A stretch of DNA of 64,000 nucleotides from Limnohabitans sp. MMS-10A-192 (GCF_003063335.1 NZ_NERX01000003.1:124001-188000), one strand, 5' to 3'. Positions 1 to 10,625 are shown, counted from the stretch's first letter. Numbers and translations: made by a program. Notes: a model not told the origin generated them from the sequence alone.

Positions 1-293
1 TCTCCAACCCCCCTTATGTGGCCGATGGTGACCCGCACCTGAGCGCGCTGACGCACGAACCCCTGCAAGCCCTGACCAGCGGCGCCGATGGCCTTGAGGA
101 CATCCGCCAGATCATCGACCAGGCTCCCAGCCACCTTGCACCAGACGGATGGCTGCTGCTGGAGCACGGCTGGGACCAAGCCGAGTCCGTGCAAGCTTTG
201 CTGCGCGAGGGGGGGTTTGTACAGGTGCAATCTCGCAAAGATCTGGCGGGTATGGACCGCTGCACCGGCGGACAACGGCATTCAGAGGGATAA
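1..293 (+). CDS. prmC: PrmC/HemK release factor glutamine methyltransferase, C-terminal part
   Basis: The reading frame is open from base 3 and ends with TAA at 291-293, so only the last 96 residues are present and the start lies upstream of the window. The first visible residues read S-N-P-P-Y (bases 3-17). N-P-P-Y is the catalytic signature of N5-glutamine methyltransferases that modify the GGQ glutamine of class 1 peptide chain release factors. The following segment (ALTSGADGLEDIRQII, later WLLLEHGWDQ) matches the normal PrmC carboxyl end. The enzyme acts in the cytoplasm with S-adenosylmethionine. It lies 40 bp upstream of grxD on the same strand and is probably co-transcribed with it. 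Confidence 0.9.
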   Translation, partial: SNPPYVADGDPHLSALTHEPLQALTSGADGLEDIRQIIDQAPSHLAPDGWLLLEHGWDQAESVQALLREGGFVQVQSRKDLAGMDRCTGGQRHSEG

Positions 294-333
294 TCCATCC
301 CATTCGAAATCGGCCCCATTTGGAGTAAAAACC

Positions 334-657
334 ATGAGCGACACCCAACAACGCATCGACGAACTCGTCAAAGGCAACGACATCACCCTGTTCATGAAGG
401 GCAGCGCCAGCTTCCCGATGTGCGGTTTTTCGGGCCGCGCCATCCAGATCTTGAAGGCCTGCGGTGTGGACCCCAAGACCGTCAAGACCGTGAACGTGCT
501 GGACGACGCTGAAATCCGTCAAGGCATCAAGGAATACAGCAACTGGCCCACCATCCCTCAGCTCTACGTCAAAGGCGAGTTCATTGGCGGCTCGGACATC
601 ATGATGGACATGTACGAATCGGGCGAGCTGCAGCAAGTGATCAACGGCCAAGCCTGA
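334..657 (+). CDS. grxD: Monothiol glutaredoxin Grx4 type
   Basis: A 107-residue protein with the monothiol active site C-G-F-S at residues 30-33 and the family-typical segments VTLFMKG-like (DITLFMKG), WPTIPQLY and GGSDI. GrxD-type glutaredoxins bind a [2Fe-2S] cluster with glutathione and take part in iron-sulfur cluster trafficking in the cytoplasm. The ATG at 334 is preceded by GGAG at suitable spacing. A longer upstream frame exists, but the family begins at this methionine. The gene follows prmC and is closed by a strong hairpin terminator at about 678-702. Confidence 0.96.
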   Translation: MSDTQQRIDELVKGNDITLFMKGSASFPMCGFSGRAIQILKACGVDPKTVKTVNVLDDAEIRQGIKEYSNWPTIPQLYVKGEFIGGSDIMMDMYESGELQQVINGQA

Positions 658-677
658 TCCTTCTGCACTGCGCGCAC

Positions 678-702
678 AAGCCACCTTCGGGTGGCTTTTT
701 TG
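678..702 (+). terminator. Rho-independent terminator after grxD
   Basis: An 8-bp stem AAGCCACC/GGTGGCTT closes a TTCG tetraloop and is followed by a run of T. It starts about 20 bp after the grxD stop codon and lies between grxD and the convergent transglycosylase gene. Confidence 0.85.
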
Positions 703-705
703 TGC

Positions 706-1341
706 TCAATCGACGCTGTGGCGCCAGCGCTGCTGCGCTGCCAAGACCGCCTGCGGATAAGGCGCTTGCCCGCGCGAGCCGTTGTAGCGACCCAGACCCA
801 TGAACAGATCACCGCCTTCGCGGTCCAGGTAATGGCGCAAGATCACACAGCCAAAGCGCAAATTGGTCTGCATGTGAAAGAGTCGGCCTTCATGGCCATC
901 GCCAATGGTGCGGGCCCAAAACGGCATGACCTGCATATAGCCCCGCGCACCGGCTGAAGAGATGGCAAATTTCCGGAACGCGCTTTCCACCTGCACCAGC
1001 CCCAACACCAAAGACAAGGACAAACCCGCCCGCCGGGCTTCGTACCACAGGGTTTGCAAAAACTCCTGCCGCTCGGTGGGGTGATTTTTGTAGCGGGTCA
1101 AACGCTGGCTGCTGGCCGCCTGCCATTGGGCATAAGCCTGCTGCTCGGCCTCGGTCCTCAGGACGGGCTCAGGCGGCGCAGCATCGGCCACCGCCGCGCT
1201 CAGCGCGGTGCGCACCGCGTGCGACAAAGGCTCTTCAATTTGCGAGCCTGCATGGGCCTGCCAGGGCCAGGCCGAAAGACTGGCCGCCGCCATGCACCCC
1301 AGGGCGCATCGGCGGCTCACCAGATCAGGGGCGCCCGACAT
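706..1341 (-). CDS. Lytic transglycosylase, SLT domain, exported
   Basis: The product is about 211 residues from the ATG at 1341. It opens with an arginine pair and a hydrophobic stretch ending in AHA, consistent with an export signal. The C-terminal half is a soluble lytic transglycosylase (SLT/Slt70-type) domain. It shows the catalytic glutamate in VQVESAFR, the GARGYMQVMPFW motif and the GRYNGS motif. Such enzymes cleave the MurNAc-GlcNAc bond of peptidoglycan in the periplasm. An alternative TTG start at 1356 would overlap the proS stop codon as TTGA and suggests coupling to proS. ATG was preferred, but neither site has a good ribosome binding site. Confidence 0.85.
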   Translation of the reverse strand: MSGAPDLVSRRCALGCMAAASLSAWPWQAHAGSQIEEPLSHAVRTALSAAVADAAPPEPVLRTEAEQQAYAQWQAASSQRLTRYKNHPTERQEFLQTLWYEARRAGLSLSLVLGLVQVESAFRKFAISSAGARGYMQVMPFWARTIGDGHEGRLFHMQTNLRFGCVILRHYLDREGGDLFMGLGRYNGSRGQAPYPQAVLAAQQRWRHSVD

Positions 1342-1352
1342 GCCCCCAGCGC

Positions 1353-3098
1353 TCAAGCCGACAGACGGGCCTGAACGTGCGCCAGGATGTCGGCCACCGC
1401 CACTTTGCTGGACTCGGTGTCGCGGCGGTGCTGGTACTCGACCACACCATCTTTGAGGCCTTTGTCGCCAATCGTGATGCGGTGCGGCACACCGATCAGC
1501 TCCCAGTCGGCGAACATGGCACCGGGGCGCTCACCACGGTCGTCCAGGATCACGTCCACGCCTGCGGCCAGCAGGCCGCTGTAAACGCGCTCGGCCTCGG
1601 CTTTGACGGCTTCGCTGCGGTCCATGCCAATCGGGCAGACCACGGCGGTGAAGGGGGCAATGGCGTCGGGCCAGATGATGCCGCGCTCGTCATGGTTTTG
1701 CTCGATGGCGGCCGCAGGCAGGCGTGTGATGCCGATGCCGTAGCAACCCATCTCCAAAAATTGGGGCTTGCCGTTCTCGTCCAGGAAGGTGGCGTTCATG
1801 GCCTTGGAGTATTTGGTGCCCAGGTAGAACACATGGCCCACCTCAATGCCACGCTCAATGGCCAGTTCGCCCGCGCCGTCGGGCGACTTGTCGCCCGCCA
1901 CCACGTTGCGGATGTCGGCCACCAGCGCAGGCTCGGGCAGGTCACGGGCCCAGTTGACGCCGGTGATGTGGAAGCCTTCTTCGTTGGCGCCACAGATCCA
2001 GTCGGCCATCACGGCCACATCGCGATCGGCCACCAGGTGCACAGGCTTTTTCAAACTCACAGGGCCCAAATAGCCGGGCTTGCAGCCGAAGTGCTCTTCA
2101 ATTTCGCTCAGCGTGGCAAAACGGAAGCCCCCTTCCATACCGGGCAGCTTGCCGACTTTGACTTCGTTCATGTCGTGGTCGCCGCGCAGCAGCAAGAGCC
2201 AGACTTGCGATTTCACGATTTCACCCTGCTCGTTCAGGGTGTCGGTGGCCAACACCAGCGACTTGACAGTGGTGGACAGGGGCACGTTCAGCAAGGCGGC
2301 CACGTCTTCGCAGGTGCTCTTGCCGGGCGTGGGCGTCTTGGTCAGCGCTTGCGTGGCAGCGCCGCGTGGCTGGCTGGGCGCCAGGGCCTCGGCCTTTTCC
2401 ATGTTGGCGGCGTAGCTGCTGGTGGGGCAGTACACGATGGCGTCTTCGCCGGTGGCGGCGATCACCTGGAATTCTTCGGACAGGTCGCCACCGATGGCCC
2501 CGCTGTCAGCGGCCACAGCGCGGTAAGTCAAGCCAAAGCGGTCAAAGATCTTGCGGTAGGCTCCGGCCATCACCTGGTAGCTGGCCTTGGCGCTCGCCAT
2601 GTCGCGGTCAAAGCTGTAGGCGTCTTTCATGGTGAACTCGCGACCACGCATCAGGCCAAAACGCGGACGGCGCTCGTCGCGGAACTTGGTCTGGATTTGG
2701 TAGAAGTTTTTGGGCAGCTGTTTGTAGCTGCGCACTTCCTGGCGCACCACGTCGGTCACGACTTCTTCGCTGGTGGGCTGGATCACGTAATCGCGGCCAT
2801 GGCGGTCCTTGATGCGCAAAAGCTCAGGGCCCATCTTGTCAAAGCGGCCCGTCTCTTGCCACAGCTCGGCCGGTTGCACCACGGGCATGGTCATCTCAAT
2901 CGCGCCTGCGCGGTTCATCTCTTCGCGCACGATGGCTTCGACCTTGCGGATCACACGCAAACCCATGGGCATGTAGTTGTAAATGCCGGCGCCCAGCTTC
3001 TTGATCAGGCCTGCACGGGTCATCAGTTTGTGGCTGACCACTTCAGCGTCCGCAGGCGCTTCTTTGAGGGTGGAAATGAGGAATTGGGAGGCTTTCAT
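1353..3098 (-). CDS. proS: Prolyl-tRNA synthetase, bacterial type with editing domain
   Basis: A 581-residue class II aminoacyl-tRNA synthetase that charges tRNA-Pro. The long bacterial form is recognisable: T-S-E-E at residues 109-112, motif 2 with [16 protein letters not shown] at about 140-155, a large insertion domain (roughly 225-395) that edits mischarged alanyl-tRNA-Pro, motif 3 ([14 protein letters not shown]) and a C-terminal anticodon-binding domain. Length matches the family (about 570-580). It is transcribed away from rppH across a 99-bp intergenic region. The transglycosylase gene lies directly downstream, so the two probably share a transcript. Confidence 0.97.
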   Translation of the reverse strand: MKASQFLISTLKEAPADAEVVSHKLMTRAGLIKKLGAGIYNYMPMGLRVIRKVEAIVREEMNRAGAIEMTMPVVQPAELWQETGRFDKMGPELLRIKDRHGRDYVIQPTSEEVVTDVVRQEVRSYKQLPKNFYQIQTKFRDERRPRFGLMRGREFTMKDAYSFDRDMASAKASYQVMAGAYRKIFDRFGLTYRAVAADSGAIGGDLSEEFQVIAATGEDAIVYCPTSSYAANMEKAEALAPSQPRGAATQALTKTPTPGKSTCEDVAALLNVPLSTTVKSLVLATDTLNEQGEIVKSQVWLLLLRGDHDMNEVKVGKLPGMEGGFRFATLSEIEEHFGCKPGYLGPVSLKKPVHLVADRDVAVMADWICGANEEGFHITGVNWARDLPEPALVADIRNVVAGDKSPDGAGELAIERGIEVGHVFYLGTKYSKAMNATFLDENGKPQFLEMGCYGIGITRLPAAAIEQNHDERGIIWPDAIAPFTAVVCPIGMDRSEAVKAEAERVYSGLLAAGVDVILDDRGERPGAMFADWELIGVPHRITIGDKGLKDGVVEYQHRRDTESSKVAVADILAHVQARLSA

Positions 3099-3197
3099 CG
3101 CGGCACGCTAACAAAACAGGGGAATCAGGGAAACATCCAAGAGCGAGCGCCAATGCGGCGTGCATAATGGACACAATTTAAAAATTTGGGGTTGATT

Positions 3198-3815
3198 ATG
3201 CTTGACCGTGAAGGCTTTAGGCCGAACGTCGGCATCATTCTGCTCAACCAGAGAAACCAGGTTTTCTGGGGCAAGCGCATCAGGACCCACAGCTGGCAGT
3301 TTCCGCAAGGCGGCATCGATCGGGGCGAAAGCCCTGAACAGGCCATGTTCCGCGAACTGCACGAAGAAGTGGGGCTCCACCCGGAGCATGTGCGCATCGT
3401 GGCCCGAACCCGCGACTGGTTGCGCTATGAGGTGCCAGACCGCTTCATCCGAAGGGATGCTCGCGGCTTTTACAAAGGCCAGAAACAAATCTGGTACTTG
3501 CTGCAATTGGTCGGTCACGACCACCACCTGAACCTGCGCGCCACCGACCACCCGGAGTTCGACGCTTGGCGTTGGAACGACTATTGGGTACCGCTCGATG
3601 TGGTCGTCGAGTTCAAGCGTGGTGTGTATGAAATGGCTTTGACCGAGCTGGCTCGTTATCTGCCGCGCCAGGAGCGGCACAACCGCTACCTGCGTGGCGG
3701 GCCTCGTGGTCAACGTGATGGCAACGACATGGACAACGGCCAAGCCGACCTGCAGCCGCCCATGCACATGGAGCTGCCGCCTGGCGCGAGTTTCGATCCG
3801 AACCCACAAGGTTGA
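3198..3815 (+). CDS. rppH: RNA pyrophosphohydrolase RppH (Nudix)
   Basis: A 205-residue Nudix hydrolase. It begins [17 protein letters not shown], the typical RppH amino terminus, and the Nudix box runs from GGIDRGE to REL-EEVGL at about residues 36-58. RppH removes pyrophosphate from the 5' end of triphosphorylated mRNA and so starts RNase E dependent decay. The ATG at 3198 follows a GGGG-containing leader. An in-frame TTG at 3186 is less likely. The C-terminal 40 residues, rich in Gly, Arg and Pro, are the variable tail seen in betaproteobacterial RppH. The gene is divergent from proS and ends at a shared terminator with proB. Confidence 0.95.
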   Translation: MLDREGFRPNVGIILLNQRNQVFWGKRIRTHSWQFPQGGIDRGESPEQAMFRELHEEVGLHPEHVRIVARTRDWLRYEVPDRFIRRDARGFYKGQKQIWYLLQLVGHDHHLNLRATDHPEFDAWRWNDYWVPLDVVVEFKRGVYEMALTELARYLPRQERHNRYLRGGPRGQRDGNDMDNGQADLQPPMHMELPPGASFDPNPQG

Positions 3816-3820
3816 ACAGC

Positions 3821-3848
3821 AAAAAGCCCGCTCAGTGCGGGCTTTTTT
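3821..3848. terminator. Bidirectional terminator between rppH and proB
   Basis: AAAAAGCCCGC and GCGGGCTTTTTT form a GC-rich stem with a 5-base loop. A-runs and T-runs on the two sides let it work on both strands. It lies 5 bp after the rppH stop and 20 bp from the proB stop, between two convergent genes. Confidence 0.85.
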
Positions 3849-3868
3849 GTGGCTTCAGGTGCAGACCA

Positions 3869-5005
3869 TCAAAGGCTGAGGATCAGGTTGTCCCGGTGCA
3901 CCATTTCCGGCTCAGCGGTGTAGCCCAGCAAGGCCTCATAGTCGTGCGAAGGTTTGCGGCACAACAAGCGCGCTTCGGCACTGGCGTAGTTGGCCAGACC
4001 ACGGGCAATTTCTGCGCCGTGCTCATCGCGGATGGCGATCACATCGCCGCGCGAGAACTCGCCCGCCACGCCGGTCATGCCTATCGGCAAGAGGCTCTTG
4101 CCTTCGGTCAGCACCTTGTGGGCCGCCCCGGCATCCACGGTGACGGAGCCACGCAGCTGCAGGTGGTCGGCCATCCATTGTTTGCGCGCTTGCTGCTTGG
4201 CCGTTTGTGCCACCAGCAAAGTTCCCATGTTGTCGCCCTGGCACAAGCGCAGCAAGGCATCGGGCTCGCGGCCCCAAGCGATCACGGTGGACGCGCCCGA
4301 TCCCGCTGCACGCTTGGCCGCCAAAATCTTGGTGATCATGCCGCCCTTGCCGATGCTGGAGCCGGCACCACCGGCCATCGCCTCCAGCGCCGGATCACCT
4401 GCACGGGCCTCGTGCACAAACGTGGCTGCTGGGTCTTTGCGCGGGTCGGCGGTATACAGGCCTTTTTGGTCGGTCAGGATGACCAGCACATCGGCTTCGA
4501 TCAGGTTCGCCACCAAAGCCCCCAAGGTGTCGTTATCGCCGAACTTGATCTCGTCGTTGACGACTGTGTCGTTTTCGTTGATCACGGGCAATACGCGGTG
4601 CTGCAACAAGGTCAGCAGCGTCGAGCGGGCGTTCAGGTAACGCTCGCGATCGGCCAAATCGGCATGTGTGAGCAAGACCTGCGCGCTGCCCATGCCGTTC
4701 TCGCGCAGCTTGGTTTCGTACATCTGCGCCAGACCCATCTGGCCCACGGCAGCGGCGGCTTGCAGCGCAGGCACTTCGCTGGGGCGGGTGGTCCAGCCCA
4801 GACGCTTCATGCCCTCGGCGATCGCGCCACTGGAGACCATGACCACCTCTTTGCCCTGGGCGCTGAGCAGCGCCATCTGGCGGCACCATTCGCCGATCGC
4901 GCCCTCGTCCAGTCCACGCCCTTCGTTCGTCACAAGACTGGAGCCCACTTTGACAACGATGCGACGGGCATCGCGCAACAGGGTGGAGACGGCTGCAGAA
5001 GTCAT
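3869..5005 (-). CDS. proB: Glutamate 5-kinase
   Basis: A 378-residue ATP-dependent kinase for the first step of proline biosynthesis (glutamate to glutamyl-5-phosphate). The amino acid kinase fold starts with [20 protein letters not shown]. The substrate and nucleotide regions [23 protein letters not shown] and GTGGM-like GKGGMITKI follow. The last roughly 100 residues form a PUA domain ([22 protein letters not shown]), giving the full two-domain length. It lies 58 bp downstream of obgE on the same strand, the usual Burkholderiales order rplU-rpmA-obgE-proB. Confidence 0.97.
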   Translation of the reverse strand: MTSAAVSTLLRDARRIVVKVGSSLVTNEGRGLDEGAIGEWCRQMALLSAQGKEVVMVSSGAIAEGMKRLGWTTRPSEVPALQAAAAVGQMGLAQMYETKLRENGMGSAQVLLTHADLADRERYLNARSTLLTLLQHRVLPVINENDTVVNDEIKFGDNDTLGALVANLIEADVLVILTDQKGLYTADPRKDPAATFVHEARAGDPALEAMAGGAGSSIGKGGMITKILAAKRAAGSGASTVIAWGREPDALLRLCQGDNMGTLLVAQTAKQQARKQWMADHLQLRGSVTVDAGAAHKVLTEGKSLLPIGMTGVAGEFSRGDVIAIRDEHGAEIARGLANYASAEARLLCRKPSHDYEALLGYTAEPEMVHRDNLILSL

Positions 5006-5063
5006 GCTGGGGTTTACTGTGCGTGAAGGACAGGGGGCGAAAGTTTCGGCTCAGGCCGCCAAC

Positions 5064-6218
<1,155 letters not shown>

Positions 6219-6244
6219 TCAAAACAACAGCGGACCAAAATGCG

Positions 6245-6268
6245 AAAAGCCCCGGCTTGCGGGGCTCC
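6245..6268 (-). terminator. Hairpin between rpmA and obgE (possible attenuating terminator)
   Basis: On the minus strand a stem AGCCCCG/CGGGGCT with a short loop is followed by TTTT. It sits after rpmA and before obgE. It may end the ribosomal protein transcript or reduce read-through into obgE-proB. Confidence 0.65.
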
Positions 6269-6291
6269 TCTTCGCAATGGGCGCGACAGGC

Positions 6292-6552
6292 TTAGACAGC
6301 CGGCGTCACGTTCACCATGTGCTTGCTCAGTTCGCCTTTGGTGGAGAACGACACGTGGCCGTCAACCAGGGCAAACAAAGTGTGGTCTTTGCCGATGCCG
6401 ACGTTGCTGCCAGCATGGAATTTGGTGCCACGTTGACGAACAATGATCGAGCCAGCGCTGATCAGTTCACCACCGAAAGCCTTGACACCCAGCATCTTTG
6501 GCTTGGAATCACGACCGTTGCGCGTAGAGCCGCCGCCTTTTTTCTGTGCCAT
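6292..6552 (-). CDS. rpmA: 50S ribosomal protein bL27
   Basis: An 86-residue ribosomal protein starting [19 protein letters not shown], the invariant bL27 amino terminus that reaches the peptidyl transferase centre. There is no N-terminal extension requiring processing. It follows rplU by 12 bp in the standard rplU-rpmA pair. Confidence 0.99.
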   Translation of the reverse strand: MAQKKGGGSTRNGRDSKPKMLGVKAFGGELISAGSIIVRQRGTKFHAGSNVGIGKDHTLFALVDGHVSFSTKGELSKHMVNVTPAV

Positions 6553-6564
6553 GACCTATTCTCC

Positions 6565-6876
6565 TCAGGCAGTGATCGCACCGATTTGCAGTTCGGTGAA
6601 CTGCTGGCGGTGACCCTGACGTTTCTGATAGTGCTTGCGACGGCGCATCTTGAAGATGTGCACTTTGTCGTGCTTGCCATGAGCCACCACGGTGGCTTTG
6701 ACTGTGGCGCCGGACACCAGGGGCGTGCCGATCTTCAGTTCGGCGCCGGTTCCGACGGCCAAAACTTGATCAATCACGATTTCCTGGCCAACGTCCGCAG
6801 CAATCTGTTCTACTTTAATTTTTTCGCCAGCGACAACACGATACTGTTTGCCACCGGTTTTTATGACCGCGTACAT
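6565..6876 (-). CDS. rplU: 50S ribosomal protein bL21
   Basis: A 103-residue protein with the bL21 signature [14 protein letters not shown] at the start and [16 protein letters not shown] near the end. The frame is open further upstream (to 6906), but the family begins at MYAVIK. It is the first gene of the rplU-rpmA-obgE-proB run and has a good promoter 55-85 bp upstream. Confidence 0.98.
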   Translation of the reverse strand: MYAVIKTGGKQYRVVAGEKIKVEQIAADVGQEIVIDQVLAVGTGAELKIGTPLVSGATVKATVVAHGKHDKVHIFKMRRRKHYQKRQGHRQQFTELQIGAITA

Positions 6877-6930
6877 AAATGACCTCTTTTGAATGGAAGT
6901 TTCCAAGGGCTGATCCCCAAGGAACCGAGG

Positions 6931-6960
6931 ATTTTAGCACGGTCTGACCGCCCCTTGCAA
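6931..6960 (-). promoter_or_regulatory. Sigma-70 promoter for rplU-rpmA
   Basis: On the minus strand a -35 element TTGCAA (6955-6960) is separated by 18 bp from a -10 element TAAAAT (6931-6936). A TGC just before the -10 makes it an extended -10. It is directed toward rplU, whose start is 55 bp downstream of the -10. Confidence 0.6.
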
Positions 6961-7011
6961 ATTGCCAGATCATCAAGGCAGGCTGGCCAGCGGCACGTCA
7001 TGGGCTGTCCC

Positions 7012-7017
7012 TATAAT
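7012..7017 (+). promoter_or_regulatory. Candidate -10 element for ispB
   Basis: A perfect TATAAT hexamer lies 47 bp upstream of the ispB start in the divergent rplU/ispB region. No convincing -35 is present at normal spacing, so this is only a candidate. Confidence 0.35.
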
Positions 7018-7063
7018 CAGCGCCAGTTTCCATCCATTTTCCTGACCCCTGTGCCTGCTGCGC

Positions 7064-8071
7064 ATGGGCCATTGCCGGATTCTCCACTTGTCTGCCTCCG
7101 AAAACAGCACCGCAGCCGTCCTCGCACTGGTCGCCTCCGACATGGCCGAGGTGGACCGTGTCATCGCCCAGCGCCTGGATTCGGGTGTGCCCTTGGTCGG
7201 CGAGGTCGCCAAGTACATCATCTCGGCCGGTGGCAAGCGCCTGCGCCCTGTTTTGCTGCTGCTGAGCTGCGGCGCCCTGAGCTACACCGGCGCCCAGCGC
7301 CACAATCTGGCTGCGGTGGTCGAATTCATCCACACCGCCACCTTGCTGCACGACGACGTGGTCGACGAGTCGACCCTGCGCCGCGGCCGCCCGACGGCCA
7401 ACGAAAGCTTTGGCAACCCGGCCAGCGTGCTGGTGGGCGACTTTTTGTATTCCCGCGCCTTCCAAATGATGGTGGACGCAGACAACATGCGCATCATGCA
7501 GACCTTGTCGGACGCCACCAATGTGATCGCCGAAGGCGAAGTGCTGCAATTGATGAACATGCACGACGCCTCGCTCGACGAAGAAGGCTATTTGCGGGTC
7601 ATCCGCTCCAAAACCGCCAAACTGTTCGAGGCCAGCGCCCGTCTGGGTGCCATTCTGGCAGGCAGCCCTGCCGACATTGAGGCCGCTTGCGCCGACTACG
7701 GCCAGGCCCTGGGCACCGCCTTTCAGGTCATCGACGACGTGCTGGACTACGACGGCAATGCCGCCGAAATGGGCAAGAACCTGGGCGACGACCTGCGCGA
7801 AGGCAAAGCGACCTTGCCCTTGATCTTGGCCATGCAAAAAGGCACGCCCGCACAAAGCCAAACTGTGCGCGAAGCCATCGAAACCGGCAGCGTGGAACGC
7901 TTGAACGAGATCGTGGCCATTGTTCGCGAGACGGGCGCCCTGGAAGCCACCCGCGACGCTGCAGCGGCAGAGGCCCAACGCGCCATCCATGCCGCCATGC
8001 AGCTGCCTGACAACGCGCACCGCCAAGCCATGGTGGTGCTGGCGTCGCAACTGCTCACCCGCCGGACCTGA
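7064..8071 (+). CDS. ispB: Polyprenyl diphosphate synthase (octaprenyl type)
   Basis: A 335-residue trans-prenyltransferase that makes the ubiquinone side chain from farnesyl diphosphate and isopentenyl diphosphate. Visible motifs are GGKRLRP, the first aspartate-rich motif in LLHDDVVDES, and the second, DDVLDYDG, in FQVIDDVLDYDG. ATG 7064 is used here. A TTG at 7088 (starting near SASENST) is an alternative because family members often begin there. The gene is divergent from rplU, as in many betaproteobacteria, and ends at a clear terminator. Confidence 0.93.
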   Translation: MGHCRILHLSASENSTAAVLALVASDMAEVDRVIAQRLDSGVPLVGEVAKYIISAGGKRLRPVLLLLSCGALSYTGAQRHNLAAVVEFIHTATLLHDDVVDESTLRRGRPTANESFGNPASVLVGDFLYSRAFQMMVDADNMRIMQTLSDATNVIAEGEVLQLMNMHDASLDEEGYLRVIRSKTAKLFEASARLGAILAGSPADIEAACADYGQALGTAFQVIDDVLDYDGNAAEMGKNLGDDLREGKATLPLILAMQKGTPAQSQTVREAIETGSVERLNEIVAIVRETGALEATRDAAAAEAQRAIHAAMQLPDNAHRQAMVVLASQLLTRRT

Positions 8072-8093
8072 GCGACAAGCGCTTGACCCATCC

Positions 8094-8118
8094 AGCCGCT
8101 GAATTCAGCGGCTTTTTT
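8094..8118 (+). terminator. Rho-independent terminator after ispB
   Basis: AGCCGCTGAATTCAGCGGCT is a perfect 20-base palindrome followed by six T. It lies 23 bp after the ispB stop. Confidence 0.85.
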
Positions 8119-8204
8119 GTTTCTGCGCACCAAGCAGGATTTACAAAACAGCCAGCACGGCCCATCATCCTGAAACAGAGGTATTCAGTACCCAGGGAGG
8201 AGAC

Positions 8205-9431
8205 ATGGCAGAAATGAACACCCGGATGGGCAATGGCCAAAGCGAAGATGCGCCTGTGGTCCAGTATGTGCAGCAGCTGCTGGAGCAGGCGGTGGAGATT
8301 CAGGCTTCAGACTTGCATTTCGAGCCTTACGAACACCACTACCGCGTGCGCATGCGGGTGGATGGTCAATTGCGAGAAATGGCCACGCCCCCGATGGCCC
8401 TCAAGGACAGGCTGGCCTCACGGATCAAGGTGTTGTCACGCCTGGACATCGCTGAAAAAAGATTGCCCCAAGACGGGCGCATGAAACTGCTGCTGCCCAG
8501 CGGGCGGGAGATCGATCTGCGTGTCAGCACGCTGCCCACCTTGTTTGGCGAGAAGCTGGTGATTCGTGTGCTGGATTCACAGCAAGTCCAGCTGGATTTG
8601 AGGCAACTGGGCTACGAACCAGAGGACTTGAACCGACTGATGGATGCAGTCCGTATGCCCCACGGCATGGTACTGGTCACAGGTCCGACAGGTTCGGGCA
8701 AAACCCAGTCGTTGTATGCCTGCCTGAACCTGCTCAACACCGCAGAGGTCAACATCGCCACCGTGGAAGACCCCTGCGAAATCCAGCTGCAAGGCGTCAA
8801 CCAGGTCAATGTGCAGGACAAGCCAGGGCTGACGTTTGCAGTGGCGCTGCGGGCCTTCTTGCGACAAGACCCCGACATCCTGATGGTGGGTGAAATCCGC
8901 GATCTGGAAACCGCCAACATTGCCGTGCAGGCCGCCCAAACCGGCCACTTGGTGCTGTCCACACTGCACACCAACGATGCGCCCAGCACCTTGGTGCGGC
9001 TGCGCAACATGGGCACAGCCACCTACAACATCGCCGCCAGCGTGACACTGATCACTGCTCAGCGTTTGGTGCGCCGACTGTGCCCGCATTGCAAACAAGC
9101 CATCAAACTGCCGGCCGATGCACTGCGGCAAGCCGGTTTGCCAGACAAACTGTTGAACACGGACACCCTCGAGGCGTGCGCACCCCAAGGGTGCGCACGT
9201 TGCCACAAAGGTTTTGCGGGACGGATCGGTATTTTTCAGGTCATGCCCATGAGCGCCGCCATGCAAGCACTGGTCCTCTGCGAGGCTGGCACGCCGGCCT
9301 TGGCCCTGCAAGCACAGCGCGAAGGCGTGGCCAGTCTTCGCCAAGCAGGTCTGCGCAAAGTCTTGCAAGGCATCACCTCGCTGGATGAGGTGCTGGCAGC
9401 CACGCCAGATGACGTCCGGGATGCGCCATGA
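8205..9431 (+). CDS. pilB: Type IV pilus assembly ATPase PilB-like, short form
   Basis: A 408-residue secretion-type ATPase of the GspE/PilB family, which powers pilus extension at the inner membrane. It has the conserved N2 region (ASDLHFEPYE), Walker A GPTGSGKT at 160-167, a Walker B region DPDILMVGEIRD at 222-233, the His box in LSTLHTNDAPS, and four zinc-binding cysteines (CPHC at 293-296, then CAPQGCARC). Typical PilB is about 570 residues; the N-terminal GSPII_E/MshEN domain of about 160 residues is missing. The start is well supported by GGGAGGAGAC just before ATG. It overlaps pilC by 4 bp (ATGA) and leads the pilBCD-coaE-zapD-yacG operon. Confidence 0.92.
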   Translation: MAEMNTRMGNGQSEDAPVVQYVQQLLEQAVEIQASDLHFEPYEHHYRVRMRVDGQLREMATPPMALKDRLASRIKVLSRLDIAEKRLPQDGRMKLLLPSGREIDLRVSTLPTLFGEKLVIRVLDSQQVQLDLRQLGYEPEDLNRLMDAVRMPHGMVLVTGPTGSGKTQSLYACLNLLNTAEVNIATVEDPCEIQLQGVNQVNVQDKPGLTFAVALRAFLRQDPDILMVGEIRDLETANIAVQAAQTGHLVLSTLHTNDAPSTLVRLRNMGTATYNIAASVTLITAQRLVRRLCPHCKQAIKLPADALRQAGLPDKLLNTDTLEACAPQGCARCHKGFAGRIGIFQVMPMSAAMQALVLCEAGTPALALQAQREGVASLRQAGLRKVLQGITSLDEVLAATPDDVRDAP

Positions 9432-10624
9432 AAACGCCCGTGACATTTTTGTGGAAAGCCCATGACGACGCGGGCCGGGCAGTGCAAGGCAAGATCCAGG
9501 CGGCCAACGCTGCACTGGCGCAAGCCCTGTTGCGTCGACAAGGCTGGCAAGAGATACAACTGCAGCGCCTGTGGTGGAACACGGCTTCCCGCGTGCGCAC
9601 ACGCGATGTGGCACAAATGACCCGCCAACTGGCCGCCTTGCTCAAAGCAGGCGTGCCTTTGCTGCAATCCCTGCACATGCTCTCGCGCAGCCTGCCATCG
9701 GCTGCGCTGACCGAGGTGGTCCAGGCGGTGCAAAACGACGTGGCCGCAGGCCAGTCACTGCACGCCGCTTTGGCGCAACACCCAAGCCACTTTAGCGGGC
9801 TGTACATCAGCATGGTGCAAGCGGGCGAGTCTGCCGGCATTCTGGACACCTTGATGGAGCGCCTGGCCAGCACGCTCGAAAAGAACGAGGCCCTGCGCTC
9901 TCGGGTGCGTTCGGCCTTGACTTACCCCTTGGCCGTGATGGTGATCGCCTCGGCCGTGCTGGTGATGATTTTGGTGTTCGTGGTGCCGGTGTTTCAAGAT
10001 GTGTTCAAAAGCTTTGGCGCCGAACTGCCTTTGGCCACCCAATGGGTGGTCGCCCTGAGCAAGGGTTTGAGCGCCTCAGGGCCTGCGGCCTTGCTGCTCA
10101 CAGCACTGGGGATTGGACTGTGGAAAAAACCATCCCCCGGTCAGTCTGCAGCGCAGCGCTGGCTCAGCCGCAGCTTGCTCAAGGCACCCTTGCTGGGCGC
10201 CTTGATCCAAAGTGCCGTGGTGGCTCGCTGGACACAAACCCTGTCGGCGCTGCTGGCCGCTGGGGTGCCTTTAACCGAAGCTTTGGGGCCTGTGGCACAA
10301 GCGTGCGATCATCCTGTTTTTGCACGCACCACCGAACAACTGCAGCGGCAAGTGGCCCAAGGCAGCAGCCTGAGCGAGGCCATGGCCCAAAGCAGCCGTT
10401 TTCCACCCATGATCGTGCAGTTGTGCAACACCGGAGAAGAGACGGGATCAATGGACAAATTATTGGCCAGGGCCGGCAGCCTGATGGAAACCGAACTGGA
10501 CGACCGCATCAACGCGCTGACGAGCTTGCTGGAGCCACTCATCATTGTGGTGCTGGGTGGTCTGATTGGCGGTATTCTGGTCGCCATGTATTTGCCCATT
10601 TTTCGGCTTGGCCAGGTGTTTTGA
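9428..10624 (+). CDS. pilC: Type IV pilus inner membrane platform protein PilC
   Basis: A 398-residue polytopic membrane protein with two T2SSF repeats, each holding a cytoplasmic helical bundle and membrane helices. The hydrophobic segments lie near AVMVIASAVLVMILVFVVPVF, the middle segment, and the C-terminal PLIIVVLGGLIGGILVAMYLPIF. The repeat signatures FSGLYISMVQAGESAG and FPPMIVQLCNTGEETGS are clear. PilC anchors PilB and the pilus base in the inner membrane. Its start overlaps the pilB stop by 4 bp, and pilD begins 1 bp after its stop. Confidence 0.96.
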   Translation: MKTPVTFLWKAHDDAGRAVQGKIQAANAALAQALLRRQGWQEIQLQRLWWNTASRVRTRDVAQMTRQLAALLKAGVPLLQSLHMLSRSLPSAALTEVVQAVQNDVAAGQSLHAALAQHPSHFSGLYISMVQAGESAGILDTLMERLASTLEKNEALRSRVRSALTYPLAVMVIASAVLVMILVFVVPVFQDVFKSFGAELPLATQWVVALSKGLSASGPAALLLTALGIGLWKKPSPGQSAAQRWLSRSLLKAPLLGALIQSAVVARWTQTLSALLAAGVPLTEALGPVAQACDHPVFARTTEQLQRQVAQGSSLSEAMAQSSRFPPMIVQLCNTGEETGSMDKLLARAGSLMETELDDRINALTSLLEPLIIVVLGGLIGGILVAMYLPIFRLGQVF

Positions 10625-10625
10625 T

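Noticed and set aside
1377..3167. Long plus-strand open frame of about 596 codons opposite proS
   Set aside because: It is the antisense frame of proS, with low-complexity His/Gly/Ala/Val-rich composition and no recognisable domain, as expected for high-GC shadow frames.
3099..3197. Promoter with CATAAT at about 3162-3167 for rppH
   Set aside because: No -35 element at reasonable spacing, so support was too weak to list it.
8119..8204. Possible sigma-54 promoter for the pilB operon
   Set aside because: No TGGCAC-N5-TTGCA-like element is present; nothing clear was found between the ispB terminator and the pilB ribosome binding site.
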